Below, piece after piece: positions 1 to 13,548 of a stretch of DNA of 64,000 nucleotides; position 1 is the stretch's first letter, and every line of letters begins with the position of its first letter. The notes below the pieces were generated by a model. It was not told where the DNA came from, ran no database searches, and saw nothing but the letters and a program-made list of their open reading frames with translations. The stretch is taken from positions 13,443,222 through 13,507,221 of the forward strand of contig OZ037766.1 of the NCBI GenBank assembly GCA_964035545.1, read 5' to 3'. The position numbers and the translations under genes are program-made. The DNA is from Bugula neritina (taxonomy: Eukaryota; Bryozoa; Gymnolaemata; Cheilostomatida; Bugulidae).

Positions 1-519
1 CCGAAGCATAAACTCAGGCAATGATTGATCAGTATATATAGAAGGCTAGCTATATACTATGCTGACCCAGCAGCATATTGAAACTTGTACAAACCTTGAA
101 AACATTATCTACAGTAAATCCACTCTCCTTACTAAAGTTCCGAGTAAAACTGCTGCTTGGTGTACTGCCTGTGGAGTTGCTGTGCTGCAGCAATCCTAAA
201 ACAATGAAAATGCTATGCATGCTAAGAATACTGTGTGGCTGCTACCAAACATGGTTGCTATCAAATTACAAAAAAAGATTTACTAAGTAAAGTTAACACT
301 AATACGTAATGCACTGGATGGTGTACATATAGAAGGTTAACTATGCTACCCTATAAACATATTAAAACTTGTACATTTATTGGGTACCCTAAAAAAGACT
401 GAAGTTGACGTTTAAGAAAGAAAAATCTATGCAACTCAAATAAACCTAAAATTCAGCTCAAATTCTAAAATTTGTTGACCATGCCCAGAAAACTGATAGA
501 TTACACAAACTATGAAGAG
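1..519. other. 3' flank of the cyclase-like gene, with a diverged direct repeat
   Basis: No coding region is supported here. Two related segments lie about 288 bases apart, at about 35-90 and 323-373. Both carry ATATAGAAGG near the start and AAACTTGTAC at the end, so they look like a diverged direct repeat. A TTTATT at 376-381 reads AATAAA on the minus strand, about 140 bases past the stop codon of the cyclase-like gene, and is a candidate polyadenylation signal for it. Confidence 0.4.
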
Positions 520-3500
520 TTACAGGAAGCGGTGGTGTGTAGTACCTGGGGGCCATTCTGTCTTCATCTCATAGCTGGGTATCCTAACTCTAGCCTGAGA
601 CGGCGCAGACTGGAATGGGTATTGTTGGCTGCTGATCACCACTGTCTCAGCTTGACTCAAAGTCCCCACAGAATGGTTGTGGACTCGAGGTGACCTGATA
701 ACAACCTTCTTAATACAGCAATTGACTTGTGTGGGATTGTATAAAACAATATTAAACAATACTATCTTAAAAAAATTATTGGAAGTAAAAACACGATTTT
801 ATTACATCATCCAAAAATCTTAGCCAATCAAAAGGAAAAAGACTATAAACACATACAAACTTGCATTTGACAGGATAATATCTAGCAGAAGCAAACTGAC
901 ACGTGCAGAGTTGCCTCACCTTGAACGCTGATAGACTTCAGTCTGACTACCGTCACTCTCATTATCACTGGCTATAACAGACTGCAGACGTCTGCTCACC
1001 ACAATGTACGGCTGCAGCTCTTGTAACACGGGCATGTTGCCGTGAGACCGCGGCTGGAACTGGAATCGTCTCCTCAGTATTTGCGCCACTTCTTTATTCA
1101 CCTGCGAGAAAAGCACAACCAGTTATGGGACAAGCATAATCTATCTTGTTGTATTTCAACGAGTAACCCAGCACTATAATTAAACTCAAACCACTCTATC
1201 AGTCTGTGCATTCAGCAGCTAAAAATAAGAACTAAACTGGTGACCTTTAGGTCAGCTACACCATATGACATAAGCAATGAATACAGAGGGACATTTTGTT
1301 GACAGCAAAGATCACCTGAATATGATTTACTTTTCCAGAAAGTTCCAGCATTCTAGCCATCTCGACTGCTGGTCCCCAAATGTTGTACTGAGGCATCTTA
1401 TATCCCAACACTCCTTCAACCACGGGGCCTATTGATACTCCTAAATGCACCAATCAGCAGTGAACAACAAATACTTCAGGTACGATACAAAAATTTAAAA
1501 TACAAAGGAAGTAAAGATTTACGAATAAAATTGGCGATTCTAACAGAATAAAACATTCGCAATAGTTTATTATCTCAAACTACTTGTATAATACAAAATA
1601 TGATTTCCAATATCACAAAAAAAAACAAACTAAAAGACCACTTCTCATAGCTATAATTATCCACAAGTCACTTAGCCAACCGTCAACCAGAAGCGTATTA
1701 GAAACTAACCAGCTCTGAGCACGAGATTTCTACCAGCCATTGCGTTGAGCTGCATGAGACAGTGCTTCATATCGAGTAGGAGGTCGACTAACTTGCACAA
1801 GTGTTTCATTGCGTAGTCTTGCTCACCCCCATGCTACATACAACAAGTTATAACACTTATACTCATTACAAAGTAAGGCTCAACTACCAAAGGCTAAAGT
1901 TAAAACTTCAACATATATTTTTTCTCAAAATAATTAAAAAAATGCTGAAAATGAAAATTGCTGAGGAAAAATGTATGAAAATAACAAAATTTCAGCTGTT
2001 GAAACACGATTCGCAGAAGTGATATCACAGAATAAATCTAATGAATATAACTGGAGAAGTTACCAGGGAAGAGACACAATAGGATGTGCTGCATACAGCT
2101 GGGTACAGGTGAATGGCAATACGACAACGTACCTGGCCATAGGGGGCTGATGAGCCACTAATACCCGATACTAGAACATATGTCAGCCCATCATTGTACA
2201 CCTTCTCAATAAGCTGGAAATCAGGTCTCCTCAACAACTAAAAATATATTATTAAACTCATTGAAAAACAGAAGAGAAAATGAGTTGAGTTGAATGTACC
2301 AAGCACTTAAATGCTTTGATCACTGATGCTGAAATATGGATAAGCAAAGTAGAGCAATATAGCACTAATACCACTACTTATGTTGAAAAGGTATATAAAA
2401 CATGTGCATGATGCTCTATCAGCATATACACATTATTCATAATATATATATTCTATAATACTAAGAATTCACATGTAAAAAAAGTTGAGTTAATGTTATA
2501 TTGCAATTGCCCGATGGCAAACATAATATTTACACATTTCCTGAGAGTTTGTGTGATTGGTCAAAACTCACGTGATCGAATGCTGAGGTCACATCATGCA
2601 GAACCTGCATCAACAGCAACGATTGATTTGATTGGTGCATTTCGGCAGCAAAACCGGCAAAATTAGGAATCGTTAGAAAAGCTACTCCCGCGAGATTATG
2701 GCTCCTACAGAAAGGTTTCTACCAAAACACCAATACAATGAGAGTTTTACACTCAAGGCATTGTCAAGGCAAAGACTCATATACTTCTACATATTAGAAG
2801 TAAATAAAACCAGAATAATCAACTATAAGTTAATAAACTTGTACATGTTGAATGTATCATTTTGAAAGATATTTATATTCGAAAGAAGCATTATGTGAAA
2901 TATAAATTTACATAAAACTTTCTTTTTTATTACTAGCGATATGTGTTATATATTACAGTGTATATTACTAATGTACCCAACAACTATATGAGTGTACATG
3001 CATAATATAATTATATTGTTACAGGTACCATACTAAAAACCATCATAATTAACTTGTACACTAAAATACGTATATACCCCCTATATAATATATGTGTTTA
3101 GCATATATAATACATTATTAGCATCACATATGTATATCTCTTGCATACTAAATTATTCCCTACTATAATGTGCGCAATGTGGATACACACAACATATGAC
3201 ATATATTAATAGTATACTCACCACAACACACTCTGCATTGCTATAGTGTCCAATGACATGTGAAGGTAGGGCGTTCTCCACCACCCCCAATCTAAGAGTT
3301 GTCATATCCTGAGCATTCTGATAGCAACTAGTCTTCTTGTGCTGCCATATGAAGTCTAGCTTTCTGACCCATTCACTGTGCCGGCCAATGAGAATGTGCA
3401 TTATAGCGAAGTGGACCAGTGCGACTATGGCCATAACAGTGGAGGGAGGCAGCCCTTCTCTAACAACACATCAATCGTTAATAACAGTTATACAGTTTAA

Positions 3501-6500
3501 AGTTATGAGAATTTCTTTAACTAACATCTGTATTCACAGGAAGTTATAATGCAAATCTTCACATACTTCTACTTTAGCAAAATTTACCAGCTATTTTTCT
3601 CAGAAAATTGGCAATCAGTTTATAACTAGAAAAGAGAAAAAATATACCTTGAAGGATATTTATTTTTATATTAAAGACTTTGACAATTAATATGAGCTAA
3701 CAAAAAGTAGTAAACAACACAAGTGGGTTGAAATAACAGCAAAGGATATATTTATCAGTATGGGAATTATGTGTACCTGTACTGAATATCATGAGTGTGA
3801 AAGAGCTGCTCATGTGTGTAGACCACTATGACTGTATATAAAGCACTGACTACAGTGAGGAGTATAGCCTGTACAATGTGTGAGATTCTAGTGACGGAGA
3901 TTACAAACAAGCCGAGTATTCCGCTGATAAACATGTAGTAGGGGGAGCTGCACGTGTTCTGGGAGTGCTGGGAGTTGGTAGGACTGAGAATGCCATACCG
4001 CATCACCATCGGCAACAAGTGGTAGAAGCTGCTCGACTGACAAGTCAACTACAGATACAAACAGATACAATGTAGTTATACCAGCAGCTCTGTAGTAGTT
4101 TCATTATTTCAGCTACTAGCCAATTTAAAAAATGCTTTGATTTCTCAAAACTAGTTGAAAGTTGTAACCTTTTCAGGACAAAAAAAACAAGATGTTTATT
4201 TAACTTAATAATAAATAAATAACTTTCAGTGTTGGAGCAAGCCAATTATTACAACACCGTGTCTTTAAAACACAATCTACAGTAACTATTGTTATTAAAA
4301 CTTGCTATTATATCGATATATAAATATATTGATATATAGATATATAAAAATATTGAGAATAAAACAAAACAACTATGCAGCGCCTATTAAAAATCTTGAA
4401 GAATGGAGAGAAAAATTGTGATTTCTAGCCAGGAGTTTTAGCTAAAACAATATTACAATTAAATAGACTCAGTGGTAAACTAACCAGATTGAGGAGACAA
4501 GTTGTAGCTATGAGAACAACAGAGAGGGTGATGAGTATTAATTGGGGATTGCTTCTACTGAGGCAGTGACACCTCACCACTTTCAGTTTACTCGCTATCA
4601 CAGATATGCTCACCAACGAGAGGAAAATAAACAGGAAGAGCATTGAGGATAGTAACAACATCGTCCTGAAAACACAACAGAATATCACAGCTTTTGGCGT
4701 CCAGATTAGTAGACTGTAACTGACTTGCAAACATGTATATAGTGTAAATATGTACCTTGGTAGAAGAGCAAAGTGAAGAACGGATATAGCTACCAGCAAT
4801 AACAGCATAAACACCAGTGTCAACCCAAATCCTTCCGACTCCTTAGCAAACTACAAATAATACGCTGACATGGGAGACAATTTACTAATAAATATACAAA
4901 TGGGGAAACAATTTACTAAGAAAATTGGGGAGACAATTTACTAATAAAAATGGGGAAAAAATTTACTAATACAAATGGGGAAAAAATTTACTAATGCAAA
5001 TGGGGAGACAATTTACTAATACAAATTGAGAGACAATTTACTAATAAATAGAAAGACAAGGCATCTTGTAAACAATATCAACAGACTGTATACTCCACAA
5101 AGAAAATGCTGTTAGTAAGTTCACAGCGTGTACATAACATGATAAGGGCTGCGTGATACTCACTGATGACTGAATAGAAGCGTCTTGAAAAGCAAGAGTG
5201 AAAAAGTTCAGCTGCTCACTGGTTTCCTGTTCGACTGACCCAACTTGTACAGCTTGCTGGAAAGATTTACCCGTGACGTGAGTATTGCCTGTGTCATGGG
5301 CCAGTCTGTGGACAAACGCCTTGCCCTCCAGTAAGCATGTCTGCACAATATATTTAGTGTATAAGGCTATTGTAAATAGGTTAGGGCATGGAGGAGCACT
5401 TAACAGTGTGTTTTAAAAAGTATATTTACAATTTTTCAATTAAGAAATCTTACAAAATTCAAAAGCATAATCAGATATAATGTCTATCCTTGCATTAGTG
5501 TTTTTGCAAAATTGTTAGAATTTCACAATGCTGATTAGTGGCTATTTTAAGATCACAATTTCGAAAAACTTACAAGAAAATCCATTATATACATATTAGT
5601 ACACATGTTGTGATTAGCATTACCGTCATAGCTGGCTTGCTTTCATTTGACTGGCAAAGTTGAGTGAAGAAAGGTCCATCTTCGTCCATAGAGTCCAGCC
5701 TCATTAGATTAGCAACACTTTCTATTTGATTGAGCCGTCTACCCAGTTTCACGACAGCTGGAGAAATCTGCAAGAAGCAGCCAACTCTTAGTATCACATA
5801 TAATCGTATTTCAAGTGAAAACCGAGAGTTTATGTGAGTTTCAATATAACAATATCTTATTCATCCTAATGTCAGGTCTCTGGCACGGCTACAGAGTTGA
5901 TGGCTTTTATGGCAGGTGATTTACTAGAAGTTCACACACAGAAGAGGAATAAATAGAGACATGATTGTACAATCTATTCTTAGCTAATGAAGTATGCAAC
6001 CTGAAAATAACTTTTTAGTATTTGTTCATTCTATTTGCCAATTCTATGTAATGCATACAGTTAAAATAATTTATAAATCAAGATGAACAAAGAAATCTTA
6101 CCTTTCTGTTTGGGCTTATGGGTTGGATATAATACATAGAAGTTGCTAGCCCATGGTTGAAGTTACCTTGTCTAATATCATATGTATTAATAGGAAGGCA
6201 AGATATACAGGGCTCAGTAGCGCACACTTTCCTACATTATACACATTATATTATACATGAGGATGCAACTTCATGACACTACGCAGCTCTAGCAAGCAAC
6301 ATGAAATGAAGGCATTTCTAATAGCAAGGTCCTTTTTCAATTAGCCAGTTTAATTATAGTCCTAGACAGTTAGCTTATACACTGGATGCTGTCAAGGAAT
6401 CACACAGATACACATTGTATTCATAGTAATACTGCAGTTGTAGCTAGACTTGTTTAAGTTGCCAAAATAGCAATTTGTAGATGACCATCAGTTATAGACA

Positions 6501-9500
6501 GGCACAATAGTTGAGCAGTAAATTTAATCATGGTTTGTGTGGAGAAGAATGGAGTCAGATGATATTACTAATTAAGTATTAAATAGCTCTACACTTTGGA
6601 TAATACAGACTGATTAACAATGTGTATTCAACAGCTACTAGTAACAATTAGTGAGATTAAGAGAAAGATGCTGTGTGAATGAATCAGAATCACCCTTTCA
6701 CCTTTCAAGATATACTGATTAGACTGATGCCTGCTGTGTTTAACCAGTAGAACATTACAGTAGTGTGCCTGTATGAGCATAAAGAAAGCTCTTAGTAGTG
6801 ATAAAGGCTGCTAGAGACAGGGTATGTCTGAATATATCTATGAATGACAATGGCGTTGTATAAAAACAGTAGACATAGAACATTGCAAACATCATAAGCA
6901 GCAGACGTACCCGGGTAGACCTTGACACGCCAGATCTCGTGCCACCAACATATCACTGCTACAGCATTTATACTGCCAGCGGTAGGTGCCGATAACTCCC
7001 GTCCCAACAGCCCCAATGTGAACTGCAGCTTGGGCTTCTATTGCTGAGCATTTAGTTTGCTGTACTTGTCTGAAACAGAAGGAGCCTGCTAAACCAAGAT
7101 CTAGGCTCAACAACTACCAGTTTTCATGGAGAATGCTTTTAAGCTTTACTATTGCATCATACCAAAGGTTCTGTTATCCTTCTATAATTCAGTTTAGCAA
7201 GTTGCTACATGAAAACCAAATTGAGCTCCAACCCACTCAATAGGTAAGCTAAATCATTCTGGATATGAAATAAAGAGTAAACCTTAGAAAAAGCTACATG
7301 AAATATCTCTAGACCAAATTCATTAGTTGAATGCCTATATAACGTAGGCACCGCAAGTTCCTATTAACCAGAAATATGGAAATCCAAGAAAAAAATAGTA
7401 AACAGCAGTGAAGGCCAGCATTGGAGTTAATTATTGGCAGAGGGATTAGAGCAGTGTAATTAGCACAACTTTATTAAGTTCTTAACTAGACACTGCCACA
7501 ATTTAATTAAAAATTTTCTTGCATTTCCACCTTTCTTTAGAAAGCTGATTTCAGTTAATCAATCTTGTTGATAGTTCCTATCCATACAATTGAACTTCTA
7601 AAATACTACCATAGAATAATTGGATAATGGTTAATAAATATCAGGGATGACCCAGTAGCTGTAGTAATAACTTGAGACTTTACTACAATCTTTCATTTAT
7701 TTTATTCTATTGATTAACAGGTACGTTTTTTGTTACATTTTGCATTTGCAATCATGTATAATTTGATCACGGAGACCACAATTGTCTTAAAAATGAGGAA
7801 TGGGCCATCAGTGGAAGGGGAAGGGAAACATTAATTTTCTTAAGTACCAAACTAGTAACAACTCAACATGATAGTAGAAGTTCAAGTGTGACAGTTGAAC
7901 AATTGGGTTGGTACAATTAACATTTTTTTGTAGTTGAAGTCCCATGTATAACAAAGTTCAAAGATTGAATAAGACGCACACTTCAACAACTTACCACGGC
8001 TATTAATACAGCTTGATGCTACACAGCAGCATGAATACAACCATCTTACTTAAACTGTACTGGGGGAATACACTAAACACATAACACTCAGTAGTCAGAC
8101 ATTAAATCCATACAAAATAAACCCTTCCGTAGCAAGAAATTATGATAGTATTATCTTGTTAGTGGGAATAATCAATGATTGAGTTACTCCGTGATGACTA
8201 ACACCAAAGAGCTTCGGCTGCCCTAATTATCATTGATTAGTAAGTGCTAGGCCACTGAGGTGCTATTACACAATGGAGCAATGTGAATCAACTAACCTTA
8301 TGTCTGGCTATGAACTAAAGAAAAACACTGCCACAAAGATGATAGACTTACTGCACAGCTTGTATCATATCCAGACAAACAGAGACACAAGACTGTGGTC
8401 CTAGAGTACTAGTGAGGGGTACGCCACATACTGCCACATAAACATCACCGAGTAAGAGCACAGCTAGACAATTGTAAGTCTGTAAAAAGAACAAGTAACA
8501 CAACAATCATAGACTCCTCTATCAGGGTTACACTAGAAGTTATAATAACCAGCAAGCACCAGAAAATGTAAACAACATTCTACAATGCAGTCTCCAAAAT
8601 TTGCACAAAAACCCCCAACAAAGTTACTTTTTAGGTATGAATTTTACATTTTCCTTGAAAGATGGAAGATAGGTGTAGAAACAGTAAAATTACATTATAA
8701 GAAGAAACTATACACACCAAACAATACATTTCACACTACACAGTGAGTTAGCAATCTAAATTAGTTGGACTACAAAAGGATAATGAATTATTTTAGCATC
8801 TTGAAGACTAAATCCTTATAAAAAGTGAAGAATACAAATTGTACTGGTGCCGACACAAAGTTGTCAATCAAAAAATCCCTAAACTGAGTTGTATATATTG
8901 TAGCGTGCAAGAAGTTGAAATGTGGCCACAACTACACAAATTGTCTCTCTTCAAAGTTAAAATTTTAGTACTATCACACACCACCTGCTTCAAGACTACA
9001 CCAGGAAGACACCCTAAAGGGCCAACTTTCACAACTGGTAGTAACACTGTACCCATCATCTGTATCTACTTGAAGAGTAATGGCACAAGCATTCTCACCT
9101 CACAAATTGCCTCAAAAGTAACAGTGAGATGGTTCAGCAAGTTTATGAATTCCACATCACCAACTTGAGACTTGAGTTTCTCCAGACCAGTCATGTTCAC
9201 ACAGGCTATACTAAAATATAAATATGGTTAAATTAAAATCAGATTTATATATGGTAATATACAGGGCATTTTCACTGCACCATTAGATCACTGTCATGAA
9301 CAGTACAATTATTTGAAGTTATGAGCTACAATGCAGTTAAATACATGTATTATTAGGGCGCTTGCTTGGTAAGCACTGAGTCATGGGTTCGAGCCCCAGT
9401 AAAGGCCATTGGTGATACTAGGAAGAGCATTCAGTCATCATTGCCTCTGTGCCACATAGGAATAAGTCCTTAGCTTCCTTTTAAAAAATCTCTTCCATCA

Positions 9501-12500
9501 GGGGTTTTCTCACAGGGATAGTGACTATAAACTTGCACGAGTTTTTAAATACATATATTATTAAATCCGAACAAACTATGGTATAGAAGCAGATGATAAA
9601 TTTGAATACATGAACTAATACCTGACAGAGTCATAGTACTTGGAGAAGATTTGTCTGGGACATACAATGTTGTTATACATGGTGAGATCAGAGCACACCT
9701 CGTTACACATGAACTTTGGAAGACACATTTCTGTAGTTTTCACCTGCATCAAATCAGTGGATAACAACAATTCCTTATTAAATTAGAACTCAGGAGTAGT
9801 GTATACTATCAATTATGCTTTCAAACACAAGTTGAATTTGTTTATAAAGACAGGTTTCTGTTGGTCTCCAAAGAATTACCCTAATAGCTGTGGAGCAATC
9901 CAAAATGCTAATTAGTGATAGACATTTACATTAGCAGTAAATTGACTTCTTCCTAACAATTGAGATATAACAGTCAACTCTATTCATTAGAATCTAATAA
10001 TATGAGGAGAAAGAAGTCATCAGAGCTTACCAATTTCATTCCTTGTTCTTGTGCCTCTAACCTAGCAGCAAAGAATGCATGACAATTGATAAATGACTGG
10101 CGCTGCCTCTTTTCACTGACATGGTGGGCTAATATACCGACAGCATTGGTGATCAGAAGTAACACTGCATTAACCATAACCTAAAATTCAAGAGTTTTTG
10201 ACAACTACTGATGACAGAGCACTGAAACATTCAGTAGTGTGCTTAACTGAGCCAGGGCTGTTGACTTTCTTTGATATAAACACACGTTAATATAGCTACA
10301 GCAGAATGTCACTCAACTTTGAGAACAGCTGTTCAACCAACTGGTACCATTATAAAATTCTAACCAGAGACTGTACAACCTGCAGATTTGTAACAGTTCT
10401 GCAATACTAAGAAAATTCAAAGTATCGAAAACATTGTAATGATTATAATAACTTATATCAGCTGTACTCAAAATTTACACCTTAAAGAGATGAATTAAAT
10501 TCTATAAGACTGCAATTAGAACAGTTAAATATTTTGAGCTGTCGGGTAATTCGAAATGTGAATGAAAAAGAGCATCAACATTTTATTAATACATACAAAT
10601 GTTTGAATACTAAACAATTCATATGTACTTAGCATTTCTACTTAGTAATTGCTACGGAGAGGTAGTATGTACAAGCCATCTATTGTAAATCATAGGAGAT
10701 GATTCAGTGCACAGTTAAAGTCATCATGTTTCATCCCAAACCTAATCACTGCTGACTGAGTAAAACTGCAGCTGGGAAAACAAAGACAGCACTAAGAATC
10801 TTGACAGCTGGCTGATTAATAGCCCATCAATCCTATATACAGCATTATACAGACCCAAAGAATAATATTTTCTTTTTCAAGCTAGGAAACCTCAATCATT
10901 GCACAAAAACTATGCATCCGCAATATTACTATTGAATAGTGGAAAAATAAGTAATAAATTACTACTCCGTGCAATTTTCTCGAAAATAAAATTTTAGTGT
11001 CAAAGTGCAGTTAGGCTGCTTTAATGAGAAAATAAAGGCTATAGAGAGCAGCAGTCTGGTAGATAAGAGTATTTGCAGATGGTATGAAAGGCTAAGACAC
11101 CATTTCCATAATGGCCATAGCAAGAGGGTATGTAATCACAGTTGATCATGAATAGTTTAACAACCTTAAAACCACTCAGCACACTTGACTTAGGGTGCTA
11201 GAAAAAGGTACATAATTGTTCACCATAAAACTTTATACTATAATTTACAAGAGTGTCTGAAAATCTTTAAATCAGATGTAAGTAAAAAACCTGAGCAAAT
11301 TATAAAACTTAATTTGAACTGTTGCAGCACAAGGCATCATCACTAAAGACTAGAATGAGTTTCTTGTTTTTATTTAGAGCTAGTGCAGCAATGACAGTTT
11401 AATAAACAGCAATGATTATTTCACCTAAGCACAGGCTAGATGAATAGCAGTACCCAGCTAGAGCACGCAATACTTCTGCAGCAGTATAGAGTACTGACTA
11501 CCCCTAGAACACTCTTTAGTATTTCTACAAACTAAATCAGCCGACTAGTTCAACCAAGTCATCTCATGTCATATATCTACTACAGAGTTATCAGGTTACA
11601 CAGTTTCTCACCTCAGTTACAGTACAGCCTTAGTCATAATTGTCAGCAGTGATAACAAGCACTCTTGGGACTTCCATAAGCAAACATTAAATTGAGATGA
11701 GAACAAAAGCATAAGACCTGAATAAAATGTCAACACAGCCTAGCCTGGCAGATTTATAATTGGGCAGATAATAAAAATTCATGCTGATTTTATGGTGTTA
11801 TCACCTTCACATAATAAAGATGATTAGAATATTTGTAATAGTGTGCTTATTATTATGCCTCTGTAAACACAGAAACTATAGAAATTGTGCAAATGACTGG
11901 AAGGAAACCACTAACCTTTGATTCATTAGGCCTTATAGGTTAGGTCTTACAGGTAATGCAAAATTAAGGCAATTAACAAAGAATCCAAGCAATTTAGATA
12001 ATTAATAGACTTTAAGCATCTAAAAACAACATAAGAAACTAAACAACTTGGATGTAAGCGAAGTAGCAAGTTGAATTAGCAGGCCTAGAAAAGTTACAAA
12101 TGCCAAGTAATAGACACTATCTATTTGTCTTTGTTCTGTGGGATAATTGCATCTGTGTGGTTAGATTCGACATGCTGCATAAAATATGGTGCAGAATACT
12201 GCAACTACACATGTGTAGACCAGCAGCTGTGCTACAGAGAAATTGATAGCATACTACAGCACAATCAGAACATTGTTCTCATTGATGTTTAAATATAAAA
12301 AATAAACACTGTTTAATGCACTGCACACGAATTTGGAGTAGAGCAAGTGTTAGTTCAACTTCAATATTGCAGTCCTGACACCAATGCTGGGTGGAGTAGC
12401 TGTGTATTGAACAGATGCAATTGGTATAAAACAGTGCTTTAAAATGTGCCCAAACCGGCTATATTATTGCATTAATCATTCATGTGAAATATGACACATC

Positions 12501-13548
12501 AAATTTGTTATTCTTCTTGCACTGTACTTTTAATAGGCATAAATAGCCTACACAGGAGTTGCCAATTAAAAATATTGAACTTGATTGTTGTATTAAAAGG
12601 ATTTTCAATAGGAGCAAATTATAATTAATTAGCAGAGTACAGTATTTTAGAAAATTGGTAAACATTTTGTTACCATTTACTCCAGCCTTACAACTAAATA
12701 CAACCAGTCACTAAAGTGTATTAGATTAAATGACTGTTTTGGTGGCCATCATTTGCTACTTGATGTATGTCATACCATTCGAGCCAAATTATACCAATCA
12801 TTTAAGCATTCATATTGACTTTCAGTCTCTACAATACTCTGTAACTGTCATCATTCTCACGCTGTGCTAATGTAAACAAACTCACCTGAGGCCAGTTCTG
12901 TACCATCAGTGTGACATGCTGTAACCGTATGAGAATGATGGCTATGTGCACCAGTGACACCAGGCATCCCAGAACCAATGTTACAAAGAAGTTGACAGGT
13001 AGAAGTAGGTACATACAGTATATTACAAACATGAGCTGCCACACACCTTCTACCACATAAATGTTCTCTACTACCGATGTCTGATTGGTAATCCATGGAC
13101 CCAATGGCAATGATATGAATGCCAGGAGAAACAGTAACACCCAGAATACGTATGATACAATCTTGAGAAGTCTGACCGTTGCAAGGTATTTAGTATTGCA
13201 GAATATGTAGAGGCTTATTGCCAGCACACAGAGGCACATGTGATATATATTCTTGACAGTGGGAGTTCGTTGATAGGCAAAGTAGAGAATGGCCAAGACT
13301 GCAGTCAGTAATATATAGATTCCTAGCAAGGCTGAAACAGTAGCTCGCCGTATATGAAAACTGTATCTCAGAAATAAGCATTCTGTCGGCTTGTGTTTGA
13401 ATATATAAGGTATTCTGCATGAGTTGCAGCATGGACTAGGAGTTCGTTCACTTTTTCTTTGATGGCTGCCATAAATTGGTTGAAACACTTTCATTTTAAT
13501 CGACCACCAGTCTACAGAAAAAAATGCATTTTTCTTCCTTCCTGACAT
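520..13548 (-). CDS. Membrane adenylyl-cyclase-like protein (probable pseudo-cyclase), 19 exons
   Basis: Exons, in coding order: 12886-13548, 10031-10180, 9622-9743, 9099-9210, 8352-8479, 6911-7069, 6102-6171, 5624-5767, 5164-5340, 4756-4850, 4485-4665, 3777-4036, 3222-3459, 2572-2718, 2133-2237, 1710-1833, 1316-1440, 920-1101, 520-694. They total 3357 nt (1118 aa plus stop), and phases agree at every junction. Layout is that of class III membrane adenylyl cyclases: six hydrophobic segments (about 70-240), C1 domain (about 270-470), linker with FFTLAFQD, second membrane set (about 585-770), C2 domain (about 785-1036) and tail. Active family members make cAMP from ATP at the C1/C2 interface. 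Here LGD (D361) survives in C1, but other catalytic positions are changed: N317 for the first metal Asp, Q405 for the C1 Arg, and Y896, N978, E985, M989 and L1026 in C2. Family assignment is firm; lack of activity is inferred. The last junction (920/694) is the weakest, since a TGA lies just past the donor at 916-918. Confidence 0.86.
920..3459 (-). other. C2 (second cyclase homology) domain of the cyclase-like gene
   Basis: Exons 3222-3459, 2572-2718, 2133-2237, 1710-1833, 1316-1440 and 920-1101. It opens with a helix matching the family start (WVRKLDFIW, then VENALPSHV) and contains IPNFAGF, LTYVLVSG, GVSIGPVVEGVLG, PQYNIWGPAVEMARM and PYIVVSRR. The fold is recognisable throughout. The adenine-binding Lys and Asp are Tyr and Asn, the catalytic Asn-Arg pair is Glu and Met (an Arg sits one residue earlier), and the phosphate-binding Lys is Leu. 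Confidence 0.8.
4869..5048. repeat. Minisatellite, about 25-bp unit, seven copies
   Basis: Seven tandem imperfect copies share the core ACAATTTACTAAT or AAAATTTACTAAT preceded by TGGGGAG or TGGGGAA. The array fills most of the intron between the cyclase-like exons 5164-5340 and 4756-4850. It ends about 115 bases from the donor, so splice sites are not part of it. Confidence 0.85.
7070..8351. other. Intron of the cyclase-like gene, nothing else seen
   Basis: This is the 1.28-kb intron between exons 8352-8479 and 6911-7069. It is AT-rich. I see no conserved coding stretch, tandem array or RNA gene in it on either strand. Confidence 0.5.
9355..9545 (+). mobile_element. tRNA-derived SINE-like fragment
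   Basis: GGGCGCTTGCTTGGTAAGC is followed by a good RNA polymerase III B box, GGTTCGAGCCC (9386-9396), and a CCAGT closing stem. This is the 3' half of a tRNA-like head, with the acceptor and D arm missing. About 140 bases of unrelated tail follow. It lies in the intron between cyclase-like exons 9622-9743 and 9099-9210. It is not a complete tRNA. A tRNA-derived SINE remnant is the best reading; I cannot check copy number. Confidence 0.5.
10181..12885. other. First intron of the cyclase-like gene
   Basis: This 2.7-kb intron separates the first coding exon, which holds five hydrophobic segments, from the exon with the sixth. Short open frames on the minus strand (for example 12480-12665) show no family resemblance. 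I see nothing else in it. Confidence 0.5.

Larger units (their letters stand above)
6102..9743 (-). other. C1 (first cyclase homology) domain of the cyclase-like gene
   Basis: Five coding exons encode it (9622-9743, 9099-9210, 8352-8479, 6911-7069, 6102-6171). IACVNMTGL stands where active cyclases have the I-x-x-A-D-I-V-G-F metal motif, so Asn replaces the first metal-binding Asp. The second metal motif is intact (LLLGDVYVAVCGVP). HIGAVGTGVIG and RWQY follow the family pattern of H-S-G-x-V-x-x-G-V-L-G and K-W-Q-F. The Arg two residues before V-G-I-H in active enzymes is Gln here. YYIQPISPNR closes the domain. Confidence 0.8.

Noticed and set aside
2699-2709. Acceptor CTGTAG just upstream of cyclase exon 2572-2718
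   Set aside because: Using it puts an early TAA in phase with the previous exon. The upstream acceptor at 2719-2720 keeps the frame and the domain match.
9355-9410. Functional tRNA gene
   Set aside because: Only the 3' half of the cloverleaf and the B box are present. The acceptor and D arms are missing.
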